DNA of 20,451 bases from Conidiobolus incongruus B7586 (GCA_000697335.1 JNEM01011931.1:1-20451); one strand, 5' to 3'. Counted from the first letter of the stretch, positions 1 through 10,808 are shown. Notes: generated from the letters alone by a model not told the origin. Translations and numbers: made by a program.

Positions 1-1137
1 TATATATATATATTTCAATTTTATCATTCCAAATTCTAAGAATCGATTGTTTTTGAATATTGTACTATTTATTCACAAGGAGATAATTGTAAAAGAAAAT
101 TATACTATATTAGTGATTTTTAATTATAATATTTCATAAATTTAAGTTCTAGATATTAATAATTCAGTGGATTGAATTTACAAAATACATTAAATATCTA
201 TCATGTTATCTTAATATTTGTTGAAAATTCAATCAATTTTTTCGATTCTGTATTTGATTAATTTTGCTTATTATACATCATATATAATAATTTAAAAGAA
301 TAAAATTCATATTATTACTAAAAAGTTTCGATAATTTAAATATGTTGGTTTTGATTATATATCTTTTTTTAATATTGAAAAGGAAATTACAAATGAATTT
401 TTAAAGTTTAGTGTATTCAATTATCATATTTTATAAATTTTAATTTAAAACTTTATATTCAACAAGTTTGACAATAGTTGAGTATAAACAATATGATAGC
501 TAAAGTTATAAAATCAAAAAATAATATTATATATGATCCTTGCAAATACGAACAAGAGTGTATTAAAATATTATTAATGATAAACATTGCATTATGCAAT
601 TTATTAAGTATCACATATAGGATAATTTCTATATTATATCACTTTGATTTTAATTCCTAATCTAAACCAATCCAATTTTTTTGTATTTTAAATTGAATTA
701 TATAAACAAATCAATATTAGATTAAACTAGTATTATTTTATATAATAAATTCACTATATTAATTATATATATTATTATTTTATTACTATGTTTATTGACT
801 GTAAATTTATTTGAAATTAATAAAAAATTATTTTTTCCCATTATTATTCAACTTAATAATATATTGTAAAAAATTGAAGTATGTATTAAGGTCTATATTC
901 TAATAAATAAATTAACAAATATATATCATTTATTAGCTAATAAATAATTTAAAATATTGATAATTATTAACCTTTCAATCTAATATACTGACAAAATTTT
1001 GATTGAAATGATTATTATTAAACTTAAATAATTTTTATTTAATCAAAATTTTTTTATTAATATTAATTCGATAGTTGAGTTTCGATGAAGATTAATAGTG
1101 GCTATATTTTTATGATATTTAAATATGATTAAATTTA
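1..1137. other. AT-rich stretch without a recognisable gene
   Basis: This stretch opens with a short TA dinucleotide run and is very AT-rich throughout. The only open frame of any length (about 55-60 codons near 478-660) has lysine, isoleucine and asparagine-heavy composition expected from translated AT-rich DNA and resembles no family I know. The right end must hold the 3' untranslated region of the dCMP deaminase gene, which stops at 1138. I see no tRNA, repeat array or mobile element. Confidence 0.6.
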
Positions 1138-2184
1138 TTAAATACTGGTGAATAATTTAATATCGGGAGGTAAATGTTTTCTAACTTTAATATTGGCTAA
1201 TTTGAATAGTTGAGTGGTTTTAGTGTCCATTTTATAAGTTTGACTATATACAACTTCTTTAATTCTCATTTGAATTATCTTTTTGGCACATCCTAATTAA
1301 TTGTTAGGTATCAATGTTGATAAATATATGGGATAATTATACCTAAACATGGACAAGTATTACAATATAATATACAATTTCCTTCACTCGTCCTCTCTCT
1401 ACCAGCTTCCAACATCGCATTCTCTTCAGCGTGAATACATATGCAACTATCCAAGTTTCCTTCATTGGTGTTACATCGATTGCATCCACCCTCATTGCAG
1501 TTCAGCACATCTTTAGGTGTTCCATTGTAACCCGTAGCAATTACGCGATTATCTTTAACAATGATACAACCTACACGACGTTTCATACAATTACTTCTCA
1601 AGCTAGCTAATTGAGTGAGCAAAATGAAATAAGTATCCCAACTGGGTCTCAATCTGTCAGGTTGTAACAAATCTAAGGAGGCGATGTGACTTTCAAATGA
1701 TGGAATGTCGGTGTATGGGTTATGGATGATTAAATCACTTAAATTCATTATTTGATAGAGGGGAGGATTATGTGAATAATATAAATGATTATCACTCAAT
1801 TGAATAAATTGATCCATTGTCGTATCTGGATGATCTTTTAAATACCTTTCAAATCTGAGATTGATAGGAGCTTCTAGCCAAATAAAATAAAAGTAGGGTC
1901 TCTTCCTAAATATTCAAAAAATTAATAAAAATAACTTTATGAAACATGCAAAATTACTTCAACTCTGTCAATTCTTCTAAATTCAAAATACTATCAAATA
2001 TTAAATTTTTATTGTAATTAATAGTGATAAAATTGAAAAATTCCTTATAATCACCGAATTTTAATTGATTATTAAAGTAAGTATCAGTATTAAAATTGAT
2101 AAATTCAAATTGATGGTACTTAATAAAATATTGGATTAAGGTTGTTTTACCACTTTTTAAATTACCGTTAATATAAATCAACAT
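1138..2184 (-). CDS. DCD1: Deoxycytidylate (dCMP) deaminase, 3 exons, 314 aa
   Basis: This enzyme deaminates dCMP to dUMP, the substrate of thymidylate synthase; the family is zinc-dependent and usually controlled by dCTP and dTTP. Exons are 2184-1958, 1905-1343 and 1292-1138, with GT-AG introns of 52 and 50 nt; the joined frame gives 314 aa against about 312 in yeast Dcd1. Residues 1 to about 105 form the P-loop-like N-terminal domain of fungal Dcd1, with a complete Walker A pattern (GNLKSGKT, residues 7-14). The deaminase domain starts near residue 162 (RPSWDTYF). It has the catalytic HAEEN motif (His234, Glu236), the zinc cysteines of the PCLGC motif (Cys262, Cys265) and the extra GGCNRC cysteine cluster. 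The second intron splits the zinc motif, so an unspliced reading loses the last ligand. The start is the first ATG of the P-loop domain and lies 97 nt downstream of the shared GATCCCATAA element. Identification is by motif and alignment from memory and is very secure. Confidence 0.95.
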
Positions 2185-2560
2185 GATTATTTAATTTAAT
2201 TTGATGTTTATTTTGTTTAAAATGCATCATTTTTTCACGATTATAATATTAAAATTATACTAATTGGACTGGTAAATCAATTATGGGATCAAAAAACAAC
2301 TCAAAATCATAATTAATTCGATCAATTACAATTTTTACTATGATGCTATGTTTAAAAATTAAATAACATAGAATCCAATTTTAAAAATGCATTCGATAAA
2401 TTCAGTGAAATGATAGTTAAATTTATTGGTTCAAATAATTAATAAGTTTAGTTGTTATATATCCAAACATATTAGACAGACATCTTTGATGTTCCAACAA
2501 AATATTTTAAACTACTATTTTTATGCATAATAAATATCAAAATAAATGAGATTTATTAGA
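2185..2560. other. Spacer between DCD1 and MED27
   Basis: Both flanking genes are on the minus strand, so this spacer holds the DCD1 promoter and 5' leader at its left and the MED27 3' end at its right. The only distinct element I see is the promoter motif copy at 2281-2290. No open frame here looks coding. Confidence 0.6.
2281..2290 (-). promoter_or_regulatory. Putative promoter element GATCCCATAA upstream of DCD1
   Basis: Read in the direction of DCD1 the site is GATCCCATAA, one base away from the AATCCCATAA found before four other genes here. It lies 97 nt upstream of the DCD1 start codon and has the same orientation relative to its gene as the other copies. The role as a promoter element is inferred from recurrence and position only. 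Confidence 0.55.
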
Positions 2561-4135
2561 TTAATGACAATCAGCATGATAAGGTATGAATTTCTTAGTT
2601 TGAGGGTAATAAATCCTATGAAAAGGAGGTAAAAATCCCAATTTTGCATCGTGGAATTTCAAATGTAAATTGCATTTGGCGCATTTTTCATTAAATATAG
2701 TATAGTATGAGAAGACCCAATGCTAATTTTAAAGTTAATCATTGATGAAAAAATGATATATAATTAATGAAGTTACCAAGAATGGTTCTAAAGCATCGTG
2801 ATTGGAATCCGAATATTCGAATACATCGATAAATGATGGCATTGGAATGTGTTTCATACTTAATTCAGATAGTTTTCGTAGTACTCCAAACTCTGAAGGT
2901 TCATTAAATTTATGCTAATATTACAGGTTTAATACTGGGAAATAATATAATATATTCAAAGAATTTACATGTTCGTGAAATCCGTAAAATATACATTTGG
3001 AGATTTGAATTGGTGAAGTACTGGATTCGTGTTTAATATAAACTTTGATCTTTAATATATGCTCTAAATATATCTAGTATATTATTTTAATAAAATTTAT
3101 ATTAGCTATAGTATATTATATATTACCACAAAGTATCCATATTCTTTCTCATTTAAATTAGGCTCTAATTCGAATTGATGGTAACATTTCGATTTATTTA
3201 ACTCTCTAAATCTATCTAATCGAACATCGATAGTTTCCACTTTTTTACTAAAAAAACGTTAGTAAGTATATATTACTTGAATAATAAAAATACCGACTTT
3301 GGATTAAATGGAATGGGGTCTATTACCAATCGAAATTTATTGGGATGATTATTGTTATAATCGTTTAATAATCTATTAAATTATTCCATTAATATATTAA
3401 TAAATTTATATTATCATATAATATTTACTGTAGTGATTTATCAATACTTTGTCTAATTCTAGAAACTGAAGGATGGAAGAAAGTTTCATTTTCTTTATTC
3501 GTATCACCAGAACTAAAAAGTAATTAATATAAAATATCAAATATAAAGTAAAGTAAATTCACTTTGATTTAAAAGAATTTTTCACTTCGTTTTCTAATTT
3601 ATTTATAGCACCTGATGCTACTTTATTTTGTACTTCCATTAGTAAATCTAATAATCAAACTACATTAAATTATTAATTTATAATAAAAATGAATCAATTG
3701 TTACCTGTGTGATTGTAAATATCTGATTTAAACTGTTGAAATTTAATAAATATTGAATTTAATTCTTCACTAAATTGGTTAACTATCAAATATATTAATA
3801 TATATTATGTTTTATATTATCTATTATATATAATAAATTGGATTACTTTGATTTTCATTTAAATTAAATTTAGATAAATTTTCAAATAAGTCACTAATAC
3901 TAATTCTGAAATTTTGTAAATTAAAAATCAATTTAGATACTTTGTCAATATCAGTTTTTAATTTTTCTTTTGTGAGTGCTATCCTCTGTTCCTTATTAAT
4001 TAAACTCTCTTCCGTAGTTAATTCAGCATTATTGTTGGGTAAAGTGCCATTGGCTTGGTCGTTATTGTCTTGGTTGTTATCTTCGTTATTGGGTTTGGGA
4101 TGGTGGTTACTATTGGAATTGTTATTATTAGACAT
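2561..4135 (-). CDS. MED27: Mediator complex subunit 27, 9 exons, 378 aa
   Basis: MED27 is a tail-region subunit of Mediator, the nuclear complex linking activators to RNA polymerase II. Exons are 4135-3847, 3782-3705, 3647-3563, 3512-3429, 3372-3298, 3247-3127, 3073-2969, 2914-2777 and 2722-2561; introns are 50-64 nt and all phases fit. The first 45 residues are an Asn/Asp-rich low-complexity tail. Residues about 47-175 are helical and coiled-coil-like. From about residue 204 the protein follows human MED27 (310-odd aa): a LEHILKIKV strand segment, then HWVFSYY (326-332) matching the human TWLRSY region. The tail ends in a zinc pattern, Cys339-x2-Cys342 and His374-x2-Cys377, equivalent to the human CQRC and FHDTC ends. 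Intron 5 has an atypical GTCGGT donor but a perfect TACTAAC branch site. Budding yeast has only a very divergent counterpart. The gene is divergent from HAUS4. Confidence 0.88.
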
Positions 4136-4211
4136 TTCTTAAATTTGATAGTTGATATTGAATTCAACAAATGTGACTTAATTTTATCTTGAATAAAATT
4201 AAAATAAAAAA

Positions 4212-4221
4212 TTATGGGATT
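4212..4221 (-). promoter_or_regulatory. Putative promoter element AATCCCATAA upstream of MED27
   Basis: This is an exact copy of the shared 10-mer, reading toward MED27 and ending 77 nt before its start codon. In gene direction it is followed by a T-rich run. The function is inferred from the same-orientation copies before other genes in this window. Confidence 0.6.
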
Positions 4222-4411
4222 TGGAAGATGTTTCAATATGGTCTCAAATAATTCACCTATCAATAAAACTATATATTTCCTAATTATTATATATTTTGGG
4301 TTTACATTAGTAATTCATATTTTTATATCTTTAAATTGCATATGGAACTAATTGATTTTTTTATTTCAAGCTATTTTAAATCATTAAGTTGAAAATAATG
4401 ACAAAACAAGA

Positions 4412-4421
4412 AATCCCATAA
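4412..4421 (+). promoter_or_regulatory. Putative promoter element AATCCCATAA upstream of HAUS4
   Basis: This is an exact copy of the shared 10-mer on the plus strand, ending 103 nt before the start codon of the plus-strand gene. It is the only exact copy on this strand, and it belongs to the only plus-strand gene that has a copy, which supports orientation-dependent function. Confidence 0.6.
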
Positions 4422-4523
4422 AAGTATTCTATCAATCATTTAATATAAAATTAGGTCGAACTGTGAAGATACAAATAGCAACAGCACAAAACACATTATA
4501 AATATAACAATAAATTTACCAAT

Positions 4524-5891
4524 ATGGATTTTGTTGTAGATCAAATTAAAAATGATCCCGGCTTAAATAGTAAAAAATTGTTAACTTTGACACAACTCAT
4601 TCAAGCTAAATTTCAAACTGAAAATGAAACATTGGACATGAATTTAAATACTAGTCAAAAAGTAAAGATATCTAGTAATTTTTCAAGCTTAATATTAATA
4701 TAATTTTAAGGAATTAGAATCAATTCAATTTAAATATTTAAAAAATAAAATTTTATTCGATTATTTGAAGGATTTCAGTTTAAATATTGGAATGGAATTC
4801 AATCAAGTAATATGCCATTATATTTTTGTATTATAATAATTTTGTAATAATATTGATTTAGCTAATGAGTGAATTACCAATAAATAAGATCAATAATTAT
4901 GAATTAGATATAGAATTAAATAAGATTAAGTTAAATCAATTGAATCGATTTCAATCTAACACTATTCAGAACCAATCATTAATGGGATTATCAGTACCAT
5001 TGAATGTTAATCCATTGAATTCAGATCATCAGGTAGTTTATTCATTAATATATTAATGAGTGGTTTATTTATTATTATATTAGGATTTGTTTTTCAATTA
5101 TTGTAAAAAACAATTATCTAATTTAATTCAAGATTTAATCTCACTTAATCCAAATGCTCAAGATCTAGGTATAACACCTCATCAATCATTTTTATTCAAT
5201 ATTAAATTTAATATTATTAGTAAATCAACCCTTAGTAAAACAATTACATTATTTAATTGAACAAATTCAAATTCAAGAAGATCAAATTCGAGACAACCAC
5301 CAATTCATTCAAAAAATTATGATTCAGTATGCTAACAAATTAGAACAATATTTCGAGGTAATTAAATCATATTAACATACGCAATATTATTAATCCTTGG
5401 TTATGTATAGTGTATTCATAATCAATTAAACAAATTAACTAAAATCATAATCCAATTAAATATTGGATTAAAATTTAAGAATATTAATTTAATTGATAAT
5501 TACTTTCAATTAATTTTAACCAATGCAAATTTAAAATTTTGGTAATTATACTCCATATAAAATCATATACTTACATAGGTTAAATATTAATATAGCGTTT
5601 TGAGATCTGAATTTATCGCTCTAACTTTTCAATCGGATACTATTGAAAAATTAAGTAATATCAAGTAAATATTGATCATTCTGAATTATTTCTTTTTAAT
5701 TCATTATATTAAATAGGCATAAACTAAATAACCAAGAATCTCAATTAAAAGACAAGTTAAAGCAATTACAAGATCAATTGAAAGAGTATGAAGATTTGGG
5801 ACCATTATTTAAATCACTCTCAGAAGAATATATTCAGGTTTTAAATAAGATTCAAATTGTTGAAAATGATATCAATCGATTGCAAGAATAA
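4524..5891 (+). CDS. HAUS4: Probable HAUS augmin-like complex subunit 4, 8 exons, 333 aa
   Basis: No single long open frame marks this gene; it appears only after splicing. Exons are 4524-4661, 4711-4806, 4862-5032, 5084-5168, 5221-5357, 5411-5541, 5596-5664 and 5717-5891, with seven introns of 49-55 nt, all GT-AG and phase-consistent. The product is rich in Gln, Asn, Leu and Lys, with no enzymatic motif, and is mostly predicted coiled coil. The C-terminal third (about 235-333) resembles the end of HAUS4/AUG4: a segment beginning LRSEFIALTF, then a long helix, then the YEDLGPLF block (300-307) and SEEYIQVLNKI. Length is close to human HAUS4 (about 363 aa). Augmin recruits gamma-tubulin to the sides of spindle microtubules. 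The conserved tryptophan I expect near the family's C-terminus is absent. The gene is secure; the family call is moderate, with another coiled-coil spindle or kinetochore protein as the alternative. Confidence 0.7.
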
Positions 5892-6077
5892 ATTATTCAT
5901 CATAACTATATTATTCTCTTTTAACTATTATTTTATCGATTTTAACATTCAATTAAAAAATATTAAAAAAATAGGCTTATATTAAATACAAAATGTTTAC
6001 TAAAAATAATGATAAGTTCAAATAATACTTGATAAAATGATTGACACTAATATTAAAATAAACAAAATAATTGAAGT
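5892..6077. other. Short spacer between convergent genes HAUS4 and ADE3
   Basis: The two genes meet tail to tail with only 186 nt between their stop codons, so their 3' untranslated regions must be very short or overlap. The spacer is AT-rich with several A-rich runs on both strands that could serve for polyadenylation. No further element is visible. Confidence 0.6.
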
Positions 6078-9000
6078 TTAGAAAAGCCCTTTAACTTGTT
6101 CAGTTTCCAAGTCCAAATCGACATCGAAGAAACAGGGACGAGTAGGTAAACCAGGCATAGTCTGCATTTCACCTACTAAAGGATAGATGAATTGAGCACC
6201 AGCAGAGACACGAATATCTCTGATGGGAATAGTGAATCCAGTGGGAACACCCTTAAGATTGGCATCAGCTGACAAGGAATATTGAGTCTTGGCCATACAG
6301 ATGGGCAAGTTGCTGAATCCTTGCTTGGTATAAGTCTCCAATTTGGACTTGGCCAAGTCGGAATATTCGACACCTGAAGCACCATATATTTCTGTGCAGA
6401 TCTTTTCAATCTTTTGCTCAATGCTCCAGTCAAGAGGGTAAAGGAATTTGAAGTCTCTGGGTTGATCTTTCTTTTCACAAACTTCAACGACAGCCTTGGC
6501 CAAGTCAACAGCTCCAGCACCACCTTCGGCCCAGTGATTGGAGAGAACAGCATCGTAGGCTCCAGCTTCTTTAGCCTTTTGGCGAATTAAATCGATTTCA
6601 GCTTGGGTATCAGTGCTGAATTTATTGACAGCAACTACAACAGGAACTCCAAATTTGACAGCATTCTTGATATGATGAACAAGGTTAACAACACCCTTTT
6701 CCAGCAATTCCAAATTTTCATCAGTGTATTCGGATGATAAAGGCTTTCCAGGTACGACGGCGGGACCACCTCCATGCATCTTAAGAGCACGGACAGTTGC
6801 AACCATGACAACAGCATCGGGAACGAGATTGGAGGCACGACACTTGATGTTGAAGAATTTTTCCATACCAATATCGGCACCGAAACCGGCTTCAGTGACA
6901 ACGTAACCGGGCTCTTGGCCAGATTTTTCACCTTCGGTGCCAGCAAGCTTCAAAGCAACTTTGTCGGCCAAGATAGAGTTGTTACCGTGGGCAATGTTGG
7001 CGAAGGGACCAGCATGGACGAAAACAGGAGTACCTTCAAGAGTTTGCATCAAGTTGGGCTTAATGGCATCCTTCATGAGGACAGTAAGAGCACCACCAAC
7101 TCCCAAGTCATCAACAGTGATGGGGACACCTGACTTGCTACTGGCAACGACCATGTTACCAAGTTTGTTGCGCATATCAGCCAAATCGTTACTCAAAGCA
7201 AGGACAGCCATACATTCTGAAGCAACAGAAATATCGAAACCAGTTTCACGAGTCATTCCCTTTTCAGCAGCGCCTTGACCAATAGTAATCTTCCTAAGGA
7301 AACGGTCGTTGACATCCATGACGCGGTTCCAGGTGATAGTCTCAGGGTCGATATCCAAGCGAACAAATTTGGAAACTTCTTCGGGAGTTAACTCATTGGG
7401 ATCGCGAGCAGAAATGCCCAATTTTTCCAAACGCTTGATCATTACATCAGCGAATTTACGAACTCCCTTCTTTTCAGGGCAGAGACGGTTGAAAAGAGCG
7501 GTGTCGGATTGAGTATTCTCGTGGAAGATACGAGTATCAATGGCAGCGGCTAAAAGGTTGTTGGCAGCAGTAATGGCGTGGATATCACCGGTTAAGTGAA
7601 GATTGAATTCGTCCATAGGAATGACTTGAGAGTAACCACCACCAGCGGCACCACCTTTAATACCGAAGGTGGGGCCTTGAGAGGGTTGGCGACAACAAGC
7701 AATACAGACCTTGCGGAGATGAGCACCCAACGCTTGGGAAAGACCCATAACAGTGGTGGATTTACCTTCACCAAGGGGAGTGGGATTGATAGCAGTAACA
7801 ACGACATACTTACCATTAGTACGGTGGCTTAAGCGATCCAAAATATTCAATTTGACCTTAGCCTTGTATTCACCATACAATTCCAATTCATTGGGAGCAA
7901 TGCCTAAATCTTTGGCAATGACGCTAATGGGATGAGGATTTTGAGCCAAAGCAATTTCAATATCGCTGGGGACAGGTTTCAAAAGGGTAAGAGGATTGGG
8001 AGTGAATTTACGCTTTAAAGATTCCTCATAGAATCTTTGGGCAGAGATTAAGGTATTTTGCAATAAAAAGGCCACAGTCATGGGCCCAACACCTCCAGGA
8101 ACGGGAGTGATGTAGGAAGAGACTTCCTTGGCAGCTTCGAAGTCAACGTCTCCGGTCCAGCGGTAACCAGCCTTCTTGGTGGGATCTTTGAGCAATATTT
8201 AGCTATTTGGAATAGAATAATGAATTGATATATAGATTACCTGGAATAGAGTTCATACCGACGTCAATAACGACAGCACCAGGTTTGATCCAATCTCCTT
8301 TAACGAAATTGGCTCGACCAATAGCAACGACCAAAATATCAGCAGTTTTAATCTAAATATTAATTAATCAATGCATGCTCTAGTATTTATAAGTAGTAAT
8401 ATAATTGGATTACTTACAACTTCAGGAAGGTTTTGAGTTCTAGAGTGGCATAAAGTGACTGTGGCATTTTCACGGTTTAACATATGGAAAACAGGAGTAC
8501 CCTAATCATCAATTCAACACTATATCACTAAATATTGAAACCATATAATATTTACCACAATGTCACTACGTCCAACAACTACTGCAGTTTTACCAGCGAT
8601 AGAAATGCCTATGATATACGATTAACTAATCAAAGTATATGATGCGTCAGTAGGAGAATGTACCTGATTTTTTGATCAACTCCATACATCCCATAGGAGT
8701 ACAGGCAGAGTGTAAGGGTTTTACATTGCGCTTGGATAAATCACCAATGTTAGTGGGATGGAAACTAGAGTAACAGATCAGTAGAGTTCAAACGTAAAGC
8801 TTTCTAGGATCAAGCATTTGAGAGATTAGGGTTTTAAAGAACAAATCATTGTTCTCAAAAATTAAGATACTAAATTTGTTAGAAGTCACCTACCCATCAA
8901 CATCTTTCTCAGGAGCAATAGCATCAGTGACCAATTTTTCATTAAGGTTACCAGGCAAAGGCAATTGAACCAGGAAACCATGGATGGAGGGGTCATTATT

Positions 9001-9422
9001 CAGGTTCTTGATAAGCTTCATTAGCTATTTCAAATGTTAATGTTGGTTGTCATCCACTTGACTGTTAATTATGAGGTTACCTCGGTTTGGGAAACATCTT
9101 CGGGTAAGTTATGTTGTTCGAAAGCGATACCAATCTACATTATTTAATTAGTTTATGTTATATTTAAAAAAACTATGATATTACTTCTTCAGCAGCCTTC
9201 TTCTTTTGCTTGACATAGAGAGTTGAATCCTCGCGGGTACCGACTTGAACAATAGCGAGTTTGGGCTGGAAACGAGGATATTTATCCTTCCACTGGGTAA
9301 TGGTCTGCTTCAAGTTTTCTCTGATCTGTCTAACAATGATAATATCATATAAGTTATCAATTTTATTTAGTATTGAATAATACTTACTGAGCAGCCAATT
9401 TTCCATCTAAAATTTGGGCCAT
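6078..9422 (-). CDS. ADE3: Trifunctional C1-tetrahydrofolate synthase (cytosolic), 9 exons, 940 aa
   Basis: This enzyme combines methylene-THF dehydrogenase, methenyl-THF cyclohydrolase and formyl-THF synthetase, supplying one-carbon units for purines, thymidylate and methionine. Exons are 9422-9388, 9329-9185, 9134-9081, 9024-8894, 8764-8664, 8608-8556, 8501-8418, 8352-8241 and 8185-6078. The 940 aa match human MTHFD1 (935) and yeast Ade3 (946). Residues 1 to about 300 are the dehydrogenase/cyclohydrolase with Tyr50 and Lys54 of the Y-x3-K motif, Gln98 in VQLPLP, Asp121 in KDVDG, the GRSDIVGTP nucleotide-binding loop and [10 protein letters not shown] (266-275). The synthetase follows, with P-loop TPLGEGKST (374-382) and the family's conserved C-terminus ending in GLF. 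No mitochondrial presequence precedes MAQILDGK, so the protein should be cytosolic. Introns crowd the 5' quarter; the synthetase part is one 2.1 kb exon. Intron 4 is unusually long (129 nt). Codons are richer in C and G third bases than in the neighbours, suggesting high expression. Confidence 0.97.
8838..8855. repeat. Perfect 7-bp inverted repeat in ADE3 intron 4
   Basis: AGAACAA and TTGTTCT flank a 4-nt loop inside the 129-nt intron 8893-8765, the longest intron in the window. In RNA this would fold as a tight hairpin. Whether it helps splicing by shortening the effective intron is speculation. Confidence 0.5.
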
Positions 9423-10808
9423 ATTGAATTTTTTCAACCCACCGAATAATATTTTATTGAAAAGTATTTTGAATGGATTAAATTTAAAAAAAATACACAA
9501 GTAATAGTAGACGTAGGTTTTATACTAAAATTTGTTATATTTTAGGATAAATTATTAAGTTTAATTGAGTTGGATTTTTAAACTATCAAATACTAAATTT
9601 GGCAATTATTCAAAATTGTCTCAGTTTTTTAGTTAAAAGGTGTGGCTGATTGAATTTGGGTGATGTCAATCATTTCTCATTGGATCAAATCTTCATTCGA
9701 CAATATGAAGTGAGTGCTACATTTCGTTTCCTTGTGGGATTTTGTTACCAATACATTCACAATTTCATTAATATTTAATTATTTTAAGCATTTTAGTCTC
9801 ACAAAATTTTCGAATTGTGTAGGATTCTAAGCCTTGAGCATATTTCAAATATGTTTTATGTTGGTATAAATTTGAACTTTATTCCGGGTTATTTTGAAAA
9901 GCTTTCACCTATTTTCAAGAATTTGATAGTAATGTTTTTTAATTTCAACCCTAGTGGATATTATGATTAATTTATAGTAAAAATTTCTTAAACCACTATA
10001 GTAAACTATCAACATTCACTATTATTAAATCATGTTTATAGAATGTTCATTCTTTTCCTTCTCTTAAACATATTCAATAAATCTCATATAAAACTCTAAT
10101 CCTAAGGCTTTAAATATCAATATTGTGATTAATCATTTCAATATTCCACAATATATTTTTCATTGAATAATAAAATAACACCACTATATTTGATAATAAT
10201 TATGACACCATCATCCCAAATGTTAATATTAAAAATTTAATTTCTTAATGAGAAAATAAAATAGTTACATTTTATATTACTTTGGATTCAATTTGATCAC
10301 TAGTTTAAAATAGGATAAATAAATATTTAGTAATATTAATTAAAATATTATAATATAAGAATTTCTATGTTGATTAAATTTTTGAAAAGGATAGACAACT
10401 ATTTTTATTATGAAAAATTAAATATTATATAAAAAAGAACTGATTTTATTTAGATAGATATTTTTAATATTATAATGTATGAGTTATTAACAAATTTTAT
10501 ACCAGATTTGTGACACATAATAAAGGAAGTTATGATTTAAACGATCAAGTTGATTAAAGTTCAAACATATTAATAAATTAATGATTTATTAATAATATTA
10601 GATATATTGTAAAATTTGTTTAAAACCGCATAAAACTTGATAAGGAATTTTTAAGTAGTTTATTATTTTTTGGTTAAAGTATTACAATAAAGCAATACTA
10701 AATATTTTGGAACATAATTAATAATGATTTAAATTGAGCATTTAATGTAGACATGAAGTAAGCAATTCTATTTAATTAATATTACATATTTAATATCTGC
10801 TGAAGATA
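9423..10808. other. Intergenic region upstream of ADE3
   Basis: This 1386-nt gap lies between the ADE3 start and the RPC34 stop and should hold the ADE3 promoter on its left and the RPC34 3' end on its right. The part near 9640-9960 is visibly less AT-rich than the rest, fitting a promoter. It has an ATTGG (CCAAT on the ADE3 strand) at 9679-9683 and a one-mismatch copy of the shared promoter motif at 9732-9741. I find no plausible open frame or RNA gene. Confidence 0.55.
9732..9741 (-). promoter_or_regulatory. Variant promoter element AATCCCACAA upstream of ADE3
   Basis: This site differs by one base from AATCCCATAA and points toward ADE3, like the other copies do toward their genes. It lies 310 nt from the ADE3 start codon, about three times the usual distance. 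A longer leader or an intron in the 5' untranslated region would explain that, or the match may be chance. Confidence 0.25.

Larger units (their letters stand above)
4136..4523. promoter_or_regulatory. Divergent promoter region between MED27 and HAUS4
   Basis: These 388 nt separate the start codons of two genes transcribed away from each other, so both promoters must lie here. It contains two outward-facing copies of AATCCCATAA, one per gene, about 190 nt apart. No other coding or repeat structure is apparent. Confidence 0.65.

Noticed and set aside
478-660. Open frame of about 60 codons in the left AT-rich region
   Set aside because: It lacks an ATG at its first codon, has composition of translated AT-rich DNA, no family resemblance and no splice partner.
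1324-1341. ATGGGAT core resembling the promoter motif near the DCD1 3' end
   Set aside because: It lies in DCD1 intron 2, mismatches at both flanks and is explained by the splice-site region.
2681-2730. Apparent frameshift in MED27 between the HWVFSYY block and the zinc cysteines
   Set aside because: A careful re-reading of the sequence shows the exon is in frame through both blocks; the first impression was a reading error.
3942-4263. Open frames on the plus strand and in another minus frame across MED27 exon 1
   Set aside because: They are Leu/Ser- or Ile/Thr-rich readings of the Asn-rich low-complexity tail, and the MED27 frame explains the region.
6176-7935. Several overlapping open frames on both strands inside ADE3
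   Set aside because: They are alternate-frame shadows of the long, well-conserved synthetase exon.
8821-8835. TTAGGG telomere-like unit in ADE3 intron 4
   Set aside because: It is a single copy inside an intron, with no tandem array.
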